Source: Candidatus Woesearchaeota archaeon (GTDB taxonomy: Archaea; Nanoarchaeota; Nanoarchaeia; Woesearchaeales; JAGVZT01). Taken from it: 38,632 nt of DNA. The stretch spans positions 1 to 38,632 of the forward strand of contig JAFCGF010000035.1 in assembly GCA_017608295.1 (NCBI GenBank), written 5' to 3'. The notes below the pieces were generated by a model, which did not search any database, had not been told where the DNA came from, and saw only the letters and a list, made by a program, of their open reading frames with translations. This document shows, piece after piece, positions 9,570-19,470 of the stretch (positions within the stretch are counted from its first letter, which is position 1; every line of letters starts with the position of its first letter). The position numbers and the translations under genes are program-made.

Positions 9570-12500
9570 TTACTCCAACTCCCACTGAAGTCTGGGATAA
9601 TCTTGTCCTTCATGTATTTGCCAAACCGGATTGTCTCCGTCTTCACCGGTAAGGTTCCATCCTGCGTTAGCAAATGTCTCGGCTGTCTTCATCTCCGCCG
9701 TAGTTCTGCCTGAGCCACCTGCACTAAGTAAGATACCGCTGCTGCCAACATCCCAAAATGAACTTAAAGCCGATCCAAATCCGGTTAAACCTCCGATATT
9801 AGTACCTTCGCTATTTACAATTCCACTGGCGTAGCACTGCAAAATGGTGCCTTCGTCACCCAGTCGGTACCCGCCGTTGGTACCTGCCAGGCCGCCGACC
9901 GTATCAGTACCGGTGACCTCGCATTGACTGTAGCAATCGACTACTGTGCCTCCGGCACGGCATACATGAAAACATAAGCCGGAATTGTCACCGATCAGCC
10001 CTCCAACACGTGATTGCCCCTCGATGTTTCCCCGGGAAAAACACATACCGACCGTACCCGAGAAATTCCAGCCCACCAATCCACCGACCTGCTGTTGGCC
10101 GACTATATCTACGTCGGTATAACACTTGGTCACATCGCCACCATTCTCACCGCACAGTCCGCCAACATATTGACTTCCAGTCACCTTTCCTCTGGCAAAA
10201 CTCTTGCTGATGCTACCTGCAATATTGTTCAAGCCGATCAAACCGCCGATATCACCGTGCGTTTCATCTATCTCGTCTATAGCATCTAACTCAGACACAT
10301 CACTTTCAGCATAACAATCCTGTACAGCTCCGTCATTTTCACCAATTAAACCACCTAAGATCGCAGCCCCCGTTATCCGACCTGCGGCATGACACCTACG
10401 AATATCCCCACCTGTATTCTTACCCACAAGCCCCCCAACTGTCTCTAAACCAGAGGTATCGCAATCACTTGAGCTATCAGATATTGTCCCACCTCCCACT
10501 TGGCCAATTAGTCCCCCAACACACACGTTACCGGTGAGCGTTCCACCGAAATAACTATCTGTAATATTGCTGTGGCTGCTGCGCCCAATCAGTCCTCCCA
10601 CCTCATCTTTGGCGAGCACAATCCCATCCTTAACATGACAATTTGCAACCGTCCCATTGATAGCCTCCCCGATTAATGTTCCGACAACGTACCCATCCTC
10701 CATGATGACCTCAGGATTGATTAGGGCAAGATCTGTAATCAGGCATTCAGTCCCGGCAATAGCTCCAAACAGCCCAGTATAATTCCCCCTTCTACCTGTC
10801 AGTGACATATTCGATATACTGTGACCATTTCCCATGAAACGACCGGAAAACGGCATAAAATTGCTGCCAATAGAATAAAACTGAATCTGGAATAAATTGA
10901 TGTCATCCACCAAAGCAAAAGTGGCTCCCGTCAGTCTGGGATTGCACCCAATACTGTTCAACTGTTCAGCGGTAGCTATCAGATACGGATATTCCGAACT
11001 GCCGGTTCCACCGGCGAAGGACGGCAGTTCGGACAGGATTTCCAGTTGCCACCAGAACATGGGATACCCGTTGTCCTCAGACAGTGCCCAGATATCACTG
11101 GGTCCGTCATTTTGGCCCGGAAAGTCCCACCCTGACGCGACATAGGTGTCCATGGATTGCATTTCAGTTGTGCCGCAGCCGGCCCCTCCGGCACTTAGGC
11201 TCTGACCACTGGTTTGAATGTCCCAAAACGACTCGGATACATCATTGCCATCACCAACTAATCCTCCAACCTCCACCTGCCCGGATACAGCGCCCGTCGC
11301 ATAGCACTGGTATATCCTACCTTCGTTCAAGCCGACTAATCCACCAACCTTATCCTGGCCTGCAACTTTGCCCCAGGCATAGCAGTGGGCCACGACATTC
11401 TCATTACTACCAACCGCACCTCCGATTTCCTTTCCAGTCGCATTGATCTCCACATCCGCATAACTGTAGGTCACTATCCCTTTATTCTTGCCAGTCAATC
11501 CCCCTATGTTTGATTGACCTTGGATTTCTCCTTCGACAAAGCAGCAGGTGATTATGCCCTCATTTGTACCAACCAGACCACATCCTCTGTCAACATGAAC
11601 ATTCGCACTACAGTTCTTTATACTTCCCTGGTTGCTGCCAGCCAATCCGTCGCCCCGGGCAATGTCTCCATAGACATGACAATCGGATATCGTTCCTGAA
11701 TTCCTGGCCACCAGTCCATTGGCTCTAGTTGCGGTTATCGTCACGGAGCAGCCCTCCACTTTCCCCCGGTTGTCGCCGACCAATCCCCCGGCATCGCCGC
11801 TGCTGACCAACACGCCGTCCTTGATATGGCAGTTTACTATGGAACCTTCATCGAGTTGCCCCACTAGCAGACCGATCGATCTTGCACCGCTTGCCTCCAA
11901 CATCGGCTCGACCAATTGCAAGTCTTTGATTTGGGCGTTAACTCCGCTAACATGGCCCAACAAACCAATTTTGGATAAGCCTTCACATACAAAACGAAAA
12001 TGGGATATGCTTTTTCCATTGCCATCCAGAACTCCGGTAAAGGGAGGATTCTGAAAGATTACATCTTCGATATGGTTACCACTCAAATCGGCCCGCTGTA
12101 TCTTGACCATGTCACGATCAACCCAATAAAGATGTCCCTTCTCGGCATCAACAGCCATCAGGTAGGGGGTCAATAAGCCACTGGTGACAATATCATGTAA
12201 TTCTGTGCCGTCCAAAGCGGAACTCTGAATTTTGTCCAGGCCCCAATCCGACCAATAGATCCTGTGGTTGACCGTGTCCAGGGCAATACCGCAAGGTCTG
12301 TCCAAGCCGCTTGAGATGATATCGACAACATTGGCGCCGTTCAGATCTGCTCTTTGGATCTTCCCCGTATCTGCATCTGCCCAGTACACTTTGCTTCTGC
12401 CTGGATCAACGGCGATACCCATAGGTCGATCCAAACCAGTATCGACTATTATTTCGATATTGGAGCCGTCCAGACTGGCCTTGCACACGGTGCGCAGCCC

Positions 12501-13049
12501 GGAATCCGTCCAGTAAATCTTGTCTCCCGCCAGGGCTATGCCGCGCGGCGTGCCTAATCCGGCCACGGCCACATCTTCAATCTCAGATCCGTCCAGATTG
12601 GCCCTCTGGATCTTGTCACTGCCCAAGTCTGTCCAATACAACTTACGTCTCGGTAAATCCAGGGCAATCCCAAAAGGAGTGTTCAGATTTGTAACCACAT
12701 CTTCAATATCAGTTCCATCTAGATTTGCCCGTTGTATTTTGGCGGTGCCGGCCTCAGTCCAATATAGCTTTCCTTCTTCGCCATCAACAGCAACACCAGA
12801 TGGGCTGTATAACCCGGGGTAGCCGGCAATCTTTAACCTATCCGGAGAAAGGTCCTGTAAATCAATATCATTCATGATTTTGAAGTGTTTGCTCCAATCC
12901 CCGGAATTGGCGCCAACGGCACTGAATTGTTCAGCCGTACAAATTAGGAAAGGATCGTCAGGTGTTCCCATACCGCCGCCATACTGCGCGAACGCCGCTG
13001 AAGCCGGAACGAAAATTCCCACAAGGATGATATATGCAAAGAGTTTCAT
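9570..13049 (-). CDS. Exported GLUG-repeat protein with nested YWTD beta-propeller
   Basis: 1159 residues starting at an ATG, with a clear signal peptide (MKLFAYIILVGIFVPASAAF, then AQYGGG). The first module begins with the usual GTPDDPFLICTAEQF and DIDL strands. It is then interrupted by six LDL-receptor class B (YWTD) repeats with YW at residues 96, 138, 179, 222, 265 and 308, spaced 41-43 apart, which predicts one six-bladed propeller. At about residue 337 the module resumes with FTGVLDGNG and continues into GLUG repeats (GGLVG.N.G.V..C). A second module starts near residue 670 (GGTGSSEYPYLIATAEQL). The C-terminus ends in the DYPRL.WE signature shared with the giant neighbour. GLUG repeats form beta-helical stalks in adhesins, and YWTD propellers bind proteins. 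The gene starts 65 nt after the giant GLUG gene, suggesting co-transcription, but its ribosome site is weak. Confidence 0.88.
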   Translation of the reverse strand: MKLFAYIILVGIFVPASAAFAQYGGGMGTPDDPFLICTAEQFSAVGANSGDWSKHFKIMNDIDLQDLSPDRLKIAGYPGLYSPSGVAVDGEEGKLYWTEAGTAKIQRANLDGTDIEDVVTNLNTPFGIALDLPRRKLYWTDLGSDKIQRANLDGSEIEDVAVAGLGTPRGIALAGDKIYWTDSGLRTVCKASLDGSNIEIIVDTGLDRPMGIAVDPGRSKVYWADADTGKIQRADLNGANVVDIISSGLDRPCGIALDTVNHRIYWSDWGLDKIQSSALDGTELHDIVTSGLLTPYLMAVDAEKGHLYWVDRDMVKIQRADLSGNHIEDVIFQNPPFTGVLDGNGKSISHFRFVCEGLSKIGLLGHVSGVNAQIKDLQLVEPMLEASGARSIGLLVGQLDEGSIVNCHIKDGVLVSSGDAGGLVGDNRGKVEGCSVTITATRANGLVARNSGTISDCHVYGDIARGDGLAGSNQGSIKNCSANVHVDRGCGLVGTNEGIITCCFVEGEIQGQSNIGGLTGKNKGIVTYSYADVEINATGKEIGGAVGSNENVVAHCYAWGKVAGQDKVGGLVGLNEGRIYQCYATGAVSGQVEVGGLVGDGNDVSESFWDIQTSGQSLSAGGAGCGTTEMQSMDTYVASGWDFPGQNDGPSDIWALSEDNGYPMFWWQLEILSELPSFAGGTGSSEYPYLIATAEQLNSIGCNPRLTGATFALVDDINLFQIQFYSIGSNFMPFSGRFMGNGHSISNMSLTGRRGNYTGLFGAIAGTECLITDLALINPEVIMEDGYVVGTLIGEAINGTVANCHVKDGIVLAKDEVGGLIGRSSHSNITDSYFGGTLTGNVCVGGLIGQVGGGTISDSSSDCDTSGLETVGGLVGKNTGGDIRRCHAAGRITGAAILGGLIGENDGAVQDCYAESDVSELDAIDEIDETHGDIGGLIGLNNIAGSISKSFARGKVTGSQYVGGLCGENGGDVTKCYTDVDIVGQQQVGGLVGWNFSGTVGMCFSRGNIEGQSRVGGLIGDNSGLCFHVCRAGGTVVDCYSQCEVTGTDTVGGLAGTNGGYRLGDEGTILQCYASGIVNSEGTNIGGLTGFGSALSSFWDVGSSGILLSAGGSGRTTAEMKTAETFANAGWNLTGEDGDNPVWQIHEGQDYPRLQWELE

Positions 13050-13113
13050 TGGCCAGAGCTCAAAATGTCATACCCTCGAGACCAAGGCTGTATCCTTTGT
13101 CTCAATCTGTTGT

Positions 13114-16100
13114 TTATTCTTCGTATTCCCATGACAGTCTTGGATAATCCTGTCCGTCGATGAACCAGATATCTTCGGTGCCGTTTTCGGTCTTACCAAC
13201 GAAGTCCCAGCCATAATCCAGATAGACAAGCATATTTTGCATCGTCGCAGTGTGCAGCCCCTCTCCTCCGGAACTGATGGACAAGCCCGAGGTGTCCACA
13301 TCCCAGAAGCAGTCTGTTATCTGATCGTTGTTGAACCCGGCCAGACCCCCTACATTCGCGTTGCCCGAGACGGTGCCCGTGCTGTAGCAGTTCGCTACGG
13401 TGCTGCTGTTGTTGCCCACCAGACCGCCGATATTCGAATTGCCCGAAACGGTGCTGGTGCTGTAACAATTGTCCACGTTGCCGTTGCTCCCCCACCAGCT
13501 CTGTACGATTCCGATGAGCCCACCCACAAGATCGTTGCCAGAAACTGCGCCGGTGCTGTAACAACGGCTTATGTTACGGCTGTTCACTCCAGCGAGCCCA
13601 CCGACTTCATTGTTGCCTGAGACTGTGCTGCTGCTGTAACAACTACTGACGTTGCCGCTGTTGTCCCCCACAAGACCGCCCACGTAGTCCTGGCCCGAAA
13701 CGGATCCGGTGCTGTAACAACCGACTACATCGCCGTCCAGGATGTATCCCACCAGTCCGCCGCTGTTCAAACCACCTGAGACTGTAGCCGTACTGTGGCA
13801 ATCGGCTACAACGCCACCATTGGTATAACCTATCAGACCGCCGGTGCTCACCGCGCCGGAGATGTTGCCGGTGCTGTAACAGTTGCTCACAATGCCGTGA
13901 TAGTTGAGGCCCGCGAGCACACCGACATGGGCGTCACCGGCCACATCAGCATCCACTATACCCAGATTGTACACCTCTGCACTTAATCCGATAGTCCCGA
14001 ACAAGCCCAGGCTGTCGCCACCTGATACGGTCAGTCCCCGGATCATGAAGCTATTGCCGTCGAATGTACCTGCAAACCAGGGGATAACGGCCATGGACCA
14101 GGTAATCCCTGAGAGGTCCAGATCGGTATTCAGTTGGTAGTGAGCATAGGGATCATGGTGCAGCACCGCCCCCAATTCACGGGCCGTAGAGACCAGGTAA
14201 GGATCCTGTGACGTTCCCTGTCCGGGGAGCATGGGTGGTTCATAGCCATGAAAAATACTCAGTACCGGATACCCACCCCCAGCGGGCATCTGCCAGGTCT
14301 CATGGACACCGTTGTGAGTTGATCCCACAAAATCCCATCCCCTATCCAGGAATGTTTGGATGTTCTGCATTTGAGCTTTAGTCAAGCCCTGTCCGCCTGC
14401 GCTTTCCAGTAAACCACTGGTTTCCACATCCCAGAAACAGTTAACAGCAATGCCATGCAGAGTGGGACCGTGGATGATGCGTATCTCATTTTGTCCTACC
14501 AGGCCGCCGATGTACTGGTCTTCCTCACTACTATAGAGAACAGAGATTGAGCCGATACTGTAGCAATTGATGAGATTACCACCGTTTTGACCTGCAAACC
14601 CACCCACATAGATTTCCCGCTCACCGTTACAGGATACATCGCCTGTAGCATAGCAATTGGCCACACTACTACCCCCGCAGAATCCTACGAAGCCACCAAG
14701 ATCACGCCCACCAGTAACAGGACCGGTACTATAACAATTCATTACCGTGCTGGATACAGATGCACGGAATCCCCGTCCTCTACTCCCCCCGGTTGATCCA
14801 ACAAGTCCCCCAACTGTATCATCACCAGAAACAGCGCCACTGTTAGAGCAGTTGATGATATTGCCAGGATTGGATCCTACGAGACCACCAATAGAATTCT
14901 CTCCGTAAACAGGCCCTCCATTGTGAGAGCCGGCTATGTGGCCACTATTATTGCCTACAAGACCACCGATTTCTCGGTCACCAGACACAGTGGCGTCATT
15001 ATTACAGCTAATGACCTCACCACGGTTGCTTCCGATGAGACCACCAACATAGTTGTCACCGGACACAGTGCCAGTGCTATTGCAATGAATCACAATACCG
15101 TCATTGTGGCCAGCCAGGATGCCAATATAATTTTCAGTACCCGACACCTCTGAGTCGGTTATGCTGAGATCAGAGACCACGGCACTTGAGGTAATGATTC
15201 CAAAGAGGCCGAGATTATCTCTTTCTCCAGTCAAAGAGAGATGTCTGATAACATGACCATTGCCGAAAAATGTCCCGGAGAATTCTGGAATCACTGCCAT
15301 GGCCCAGGTCGTGCCGATCAAATCGATATCCGCCCCCAGAACAACATGTTTATCCCAGAGAATGGAGGCTCTACTCATCAAGATCAATTGATCAACATTC
15401 GTGAGTTCATAGGGATAATTGGGTGTTCCCATGCCATAAAGCCAGTCTATCATCGGTTCGGGAATAGGATTTCCTGGCGTTCCTTCCCACACAAGGCGAG
15501 GGTAGTCGTTGCCGTGGTCCAGGATCCAATTCGGATCGGCGGCCCAGCCGTTAAGTGCATACATGTCAGGATCCATCATCTGTGACGTTGTCAGACCGAT
15601 CCCGCTGGCGCTTTGAACCTGGCCGGAAGTCTCTATGTCCCACAGACAGTTAAAGACTTTTTCGTCACTTGATCCCACCAGACCACCAACATCACGATCA
15701 CCACCAGACACAGCATTGGTGCTGTAGCAGCGGGACAGATTGCCACTGTTGGATCCCAAGAGACCACCCACAGAATCATTGCCGGATACTGTGCCAGAAC
15801 TGTAGCAGTTGATGACATTGCCGTTATTGGATCCCAACAGGCCACCCACGGAGTTTTCACCTGATATGTTGACTATGCTCAAGCAGCGTGTGATTGTGCC
15901 CATGTTATTCCCGGCTAGCCCACCGACATGACTCCCTGTGGCAACAATATTGGCATTCGTTGTACCCAGATCAAGGACTGTTGCCCCAGATCGAATTCTG
16001 CCAAACAGGCCGAGATAGCTGCCTGGTCCAGTTATCTGCATATTTCGGATTATACGGCCATTACCATTAAATATCCCTGAGAATTCGGGGATCACAGACA

Positions 16101-19100
16101 TGGACAAGGTTATATCAATAAGGTCAATATCCTGCATGAGTATGAAGTTCTTATCCCATAGAACTGAGGCTTTCCCTATAAAAACTAATTGATCGGCATT
16201 TATGACCTGATAGGGATCCTCTGACGTCCCGCTGCCGTCAAGCCAGTCAATCACCGGCTCAGGAATAAGCTGCCCAGATGTTCCTTCCCAGGCGAGACGA
16301 GGATAGTCTTTGCCATGATCCAACACCCAATTGGGATCCAGGGCCCAACCGTTGAGACCAAGCATCTCCGGATCCATCATTTGGCCAGTGGTCAGACCAA
16401 CTCCGCCCCCACTTTGAACCTGGCCTGAAGTGTCCATGTCCCAGACACAGTGAATTACGTTGCCGCCGTAGGACCCTATGAGACCGCCAGTGTAGCCATT
16501 ACCTGAAACAGAGCCCATACTGTAGCAGTTGAGCACACTGCCACTGTTGGATCCCACCAGTCCGCCGATACGGTCATCACCAGAAGCAGAGCCCATACTG
16601 TAGCAACTGGTAACACTACCTCTATTGTATCCCACCAGGCCACCAACTAACCTTTCACCACTGACAGTGCTCGTACTATAGCAGTTAGCTAGCTCCCCCC
16701 CGCTATTGTTGTGTCCCACCAGTCCACCAATGCCGTCAGCATCCTCACCAGCCCTTACTGTACCAGTACTGTAACAGTTCATCAGTGTGCCGCTGTTTCT
16801 CCCCACCAGTCCTCCTGTATCCCGGGCATCCTCGCCAGCCGTGACTGTACTAATACTGTGACAGTTGATCATAGTGCCGCTGTTTCTCCCTACTAATCCA
16901 CCTATATACCCACATCTGCGTCCACTGGCACCGACCGAACCATGGCTGTAACAGTTTGTCACAGTGCCGCGGTTCTCTCCTGCAAGGATTCCTATATACT
17001 CTTCTGCATACTCTTCTGTCCCGGTGACACTGGCATCCACAATTCCCAGATCCGTAACCCGAGCCTCTTCTTGAAGTATGCCAAAGAGTCCGAGATTATC
17101 TCCACCTGCGATTGACATACTACTGATCCTGAAACCATTGCCGTTAAATGTACCCGTAAACATCGGAATTATTGCACGAGACCAGATAGTCCCGGATAAG
17201 TCAATATGTGCACTCAGGGCAAAATGCCTGTCCCAAAGAAGACTGGCTCTACTAATCAAGATCAATTGACCAGTGTTCGCGATAATATAAGGATGGTCTT
17301 CGGTCCCCATGCCAGCAAGCCAGTCCATTGTCGGTATAGGGATGGGTTCACCAGGCGTGCCTTCACCGGCAAGATGCGGATAGTCATTGCCGGCGTCCAA
17401 CACCCAATTCGGATCCAGGGCCCAGCCATTAAGGCCAAGCATCTCAGGATCCATCATCTGGGCCGTAGTCAGGCCGATTCCGCCCCCACTTTGTCTTTGG
17501 CCGGAGGTATCCATATCCCAGACGCAGTTGATGACATCATCATCATTCTTCCCCACCAGCCCACCAGTGGACTCATTGCCAGAAACAGCACCCGTACTGT
17601 AACACTGGGTCACAAGATGGGAGTTTCGACCGACGAGACCACCAATATACTCATCGCCGGAGACTGCACAGGTACTGTAGCAGTAGGTCAAGGTACCGCC
17701 GTTTCTACCCACAAGCCCACCTACATACCGGTTTCCACTAACTGATCCGGTGCTGTAGCAGCTGGTTACAGCACCGTCGTTGGTGCCTATGAGAATGCCG
17801 TTATAACTGTCGGTACCGGTAACATTAGCATTCACGACACCCAAGTCATAGACCTCGGCCCCTGATTCAACTCTACCGAACAGGCCGAGATAATTTCCTT
17901 CACCTGTAATTGTGAGATTGCTAATTACATGGCCATTGCCATTAAACATACCTGAGAATTCAGGGATCACGGACGTCGACCAGATTATATCAATGAGATC
18001 AATGTCTTGCATGAGCTTTAGGCTCTTATCCCAAAGAATGGGTGCTTTCCCAATTAAAATGAATTGATCGATATTCATGATTTGATAAGGTTCGTCTTCA
18101 GTTCCCATGCCAGCAATCCAATCTATGGTCGGCTCAGGAATTACCTGTCCGGTTGTCCCTTCCCAGGCAAGGCGGGGATAGTCTTTTCCACTATCTAAAA
18201 TCCAATTCGGATCAAGGGCCCAGCCATTAAGGCCAATCATCTCTGGGTCCATCATCTGGGGTGTCGTCAGCCCAATCCCTCCCCCACTTTGAACTTGACC
18301 GGAGGTATCCATATCCCAGACACAGTTGATCATGTTGGAGCTGTAGCCACCTGTTCCTGTTAAACCGCCAACATTGTTTTGGCCTGAAACTGTGCCCGTA
18401 CTGTAGCATTTGTTCACACTGCCGCCACCTTTTCCTACGAGACCACCGATCCACTCATTGCCTGAAACAACACTTGTGCTGTAGCAGTGGCTTACCTGCC
18501 CGTTGTTGCGACCCACCAGGCCACCCACGTTCGAATGCCCTGACACAATGCCGCTAGTAAAGCAGCGCACGTTCGCATCCACGATACCCAGATCATAGAC
18601 CTCGGCCCCTGATGTGATTTCACCAAACAGCCCCAGATGGCGTCTCCCGGAAATCGTCAATCCCAGTACAGCAAAACCATTGCCATCGAAACTACCTGAA
18701 AACGTCGGGATCACGGCCTCAGACCACGTGATACCTGAGAGATCGATATCGGCCATCAGCACAAAGTGCTTGTCCCACAGAGCGCTGGCCGCGCCAATCA
18801 AGACGAATTGACCGGTGTCCAGAACTTCGTAGGGATCGTCTACAGTTCCAGCTCCATCACGCCAGTCCAATTCGAATGTAAGTTGAGGAATAGGCTCTCC
18901 AGGCGTTCCCTCCCAAGCAAGACGAGGATAATCATTGCCGCTGTCCAAGACCCAATTCGGATTGCCCGACCAACCTATACTAAGAGCATACATCTGCGGA
19001 TCCATCATTTTAGCCGTTGTCATTCCGGCGCCGCCATCGCTGTAAGCTAAGCCCGAAGTTTCTACATCCCAGAAGCAGCTGGTCACACTACCGTTGTTAT

Positions 19101-19449
19101 ACCCCATGAGCCCACCGACCTCCTCATCACCAGAGACCGTGCCAGTACTGTAACTGTTCGTGACTGTGCCGTAATTGAGACCCACGAGCCCGCCGACACG
19201 GCCCTCTCCGCTCACCGCCCCTGTACTGTAGCATGCGCTTACATCACCGTTATTCTGCCCGATTAGACCCCCGACCTCCTCATTACCAGAGACCGTGCCA
19301 TTGCTATAGCAGTTGCTCACATAGTCGCTGTTCCATCCCACAAACCCACCGATCCTCTCATTGCCTGAAACAACACTTGTGCTGTAGCAGTGGCTTACCT
19401 GCCCGTTGTTGCGACCCACCAGGCCACCCACGTTCGAATGCCCTGACAC
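13114..19449 (-). CDS. Giant GLUG-repeat protein, C-terminal fragment after a frameshift
   Basis: About 2111 residues that continue the giant gene begun at 21758. The apparent GTG start is just the Val codon of GIVSGHSN, so it is not a natural start and lacks a signal peptide. The protein repeats one module of about 300 residues. Each has an opening DW..G.GT.DDPY, an LWDKHF.LM.DIDL strand, AVIP.FSG.FNGNG, LGLFG, several GLUG repeats (CYSTGTVSG...VGGLVG.N), a WDMDTSGQ..SGG.GLTT cap and a DYPRL.WEGT closing. This fragment holds the end of module three and modules four to nine. The last module ends in DYPRLSWEYEE without a sorting signal I recognise. GLUG-rich proteins are exported beta-helical adhesin-like filaments. 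Removing one copy of the 50-bp duplication at 19421-19520 joins it in frame to the upstream part, giving 2864 residues in total. Confidence 0.85.
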   Translation of the reverse strand: MSGHSNVGGLVGRNNGQVSHCYSTSVVSGNERIGGFVGWNSDYVSNCYSNGTVSGNEEVGGLIGQNNGDVSACYSTGAVSGEGRVGGLVGLNYGTVTNSYSTGTVSGDEEVGGLMGYNNGSVTSCFWDVETSGLAYSDGGAGMTTAKMMDPQMYALSIGWSGNPNWVLDSGNDYPRLAWEGTPGEPIPQLTFELDWRDGAGTVDDPYEVLDTGQFVLIGAASALWDKHFVLMADIDLSGITWSEAVIPTFSGSFDGNGFAVLGLTISGRRHLGLFGEITSGAEVYDLGIVDANVRCFTSGIVSGHSNVGGLVGRNNGQVSHCYSTSVVSGNEWIGGLVGKGGGSVNKCYSTGTVSGQNNVGGLTGTGGYSSNMINCVWDMDTSGQVQSGGGIGLTTPQMMDPEMIGLNGWALDPNWILDSGKDYPRLAWEGTTGQVIPEPTIDWIAGMGTEDEPYQIMNIDQFILIGKAPILWDKSLKLMQDIDLIDIIWSTSVIPEFSGMFNGNGHVISNLTITGEGNYLGLFGRVESGAEVYDLGVVNANVTGTDSYNGILIGTNDGAVTSCYSTGSVSGNRYVGGLVGRNGGTLTYCYSTCAVSGDEYIGGLVGRNSHLVTQCYSTGAVSGNESTGGLVGKNDDDVINCVWDMDTSGQRQSGGGIGLTTAQMMDPEMLGLNGWALDPNWVLDAGNDYPHLAGEGTPGEPIPIPTMDWLAGMGTEDHPYIIANTGQLILISRASLLWDRHFALSAHIDLSGTIWSRAIIPMFTGTFNGNGFRISSMSIAGGDNLGLFGILQEEARVTDLGIVDASVTGTEEYAEEYIGILAGENRGTVTNCYSHGSVGASGRRCGYIGGLVGRNSGTMINCHSISTVTAGEDARDTGGLVGRNSGTLMNCYSTGTVRAGEDADGIGGLVGHNNSGGELANCYSTSTVSGERLVGGLVGYNRGSVTSCYSMGSASGDDRIGGLVGSNSGSVLNCYSMGSVSGNGYTGGLIGSYGGNVIHCVWDMDTSGQVQSGGGVGLTTGQMMDPEMLGLNGWALDPNWVLDHGKDYPRLAWEGTSGQLIPEPVIDWLDGSGTSEDPYQVINADQLVFIGKASVLWDKNFILMQDIDLIDITLSMSVIPEFSGIFNGNGRIIRNMQITGPGSYLGLFGRIRSGATVLDLGTTNANIVATGSHVGGLAGNNMGTITRCLSIVNISGENSVGGLLGSNNGNVINCYSSGTVSGNDSVGGLLGSNSGNLSRCYSTNAVSGGDRDVGGLVGSSDEKVFNCLWDIETSGQVQSASGIGLTTSQMMDPDMYALNGWAADPNWILDHGNDYPRLVWEGTPGNPIPEPMIDWLYGMGTPNYPYELTNVDQLILMSRASILWDKHVVLGADIDLIGTTWAMAVIPEFSGTFFGNGHVIRHLSLTGERDNLGLFGIITSSAVVSDLSITDSEVSGTENYIGILAGHNDGIVIHCNSTGTVSGDNYVGGLIGSNRGEVISCNNDATVSGDREIGGLVGNNSGHIAGSHNGGPVYGENSIGGLVGSNPGNIINCSNSGAVSGDDTVGGLVGSTGGSRGRGFRASVSSTVMNCYSTGPVTGGRDLGGFVGFCGGSSVANCYATGDVSCNGEREIYVGGFAGQNGGNLINCYSIGSISVLYSSEEDQYIGGLVGQNEIRIIHGPTLHGIAVNCFWDVETSGLLESAGGQGLTKAQMQNIQTFLDRGWDFVGSTHNGVHETWQMPAGGGYPVLSIFHGYEPPMLPGQGTSQDPYLVSTARELGAVLHHDPYAHYQLNTDLDLSGITWSMAVIPWFAGTFDGNSFMIRGLTVSGGDSLGLFGTIGLSAEVYNLGIVDADVAGDAHVGVLAGLNYHGIVSNCYSTGNISGAVSTGGLIGYTNGGVVADCHSTATVSGGLNSGGLVGYILDGDVVGCYSTGSVSGQDYVGGLVGDNSGNVSSCYSSSTVSGNNEVGGLAGVNSRNISRCYSTGAVSGNDLVGGLIGIVQSWWGSNGNVDNCYSTSTVSGNSNIGGLVGNNSSTVANCYSTGTVSGNANVGGLAGFNNDQITDCFWDVDTSGLSISSGGEGLHTATMQNMLVYLDYGWDFVGKTENGTEDIWFIDGQDYPRLSWEYEE
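18454..18567. repeat. 114-bp segment also present at 19357-19470
   Basis: This stretch (CTCATTGCCTGAAACAACAC to AGTAAAGCAGCG) reads identically at 19357-19470, 903 bp (301 codons) away, which equals about one GLUG module. Such identity between modules that otherwise differ suggests recent gene conversion or unequal exchange. Confidence 0.85.
18760..19110. repeat. GLUG module block nearly identical to 20652-21002
   Basis: Bases from about 18760 (CACAAAGTGC) onward match 20652 onward almost base for base across the end of one GLUG module and the start of another, with scattered substitutions. The offset is 1892 bp, or 1842 bp (614 codons) once the extra 50-bp copy is removed. That corresponds to a duplication of a two-module block. 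Confidence 0.7.
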
Positions 19450-19470
19450 AATGCCGCTAGTAAAGCAGCG
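19357..19470. repeat. 114-bp segment also present at 18454-18567
   Basis: Second copy of the intragenic repeat. Its right-hand 50 bp are themselves tandemly duplicated at 19471-19520, so this sequence occurs in full or in part three times within about 1.1 kb. Confidence 0.85.

Noticed and set aside
17206..17745. 179-codon plus-strand frame within the giant GLUG gene
   Set aside because: Antisense to the repeated GLUG modules; similar shadows recur in each module.
19395..19449. Programmed ribosomal frameshift joining the two GLUG fragments
   Set aside because: No slippery heptamer or pseudoknot is apparent, and an exact 50-bp duplication explains the frame change fully.
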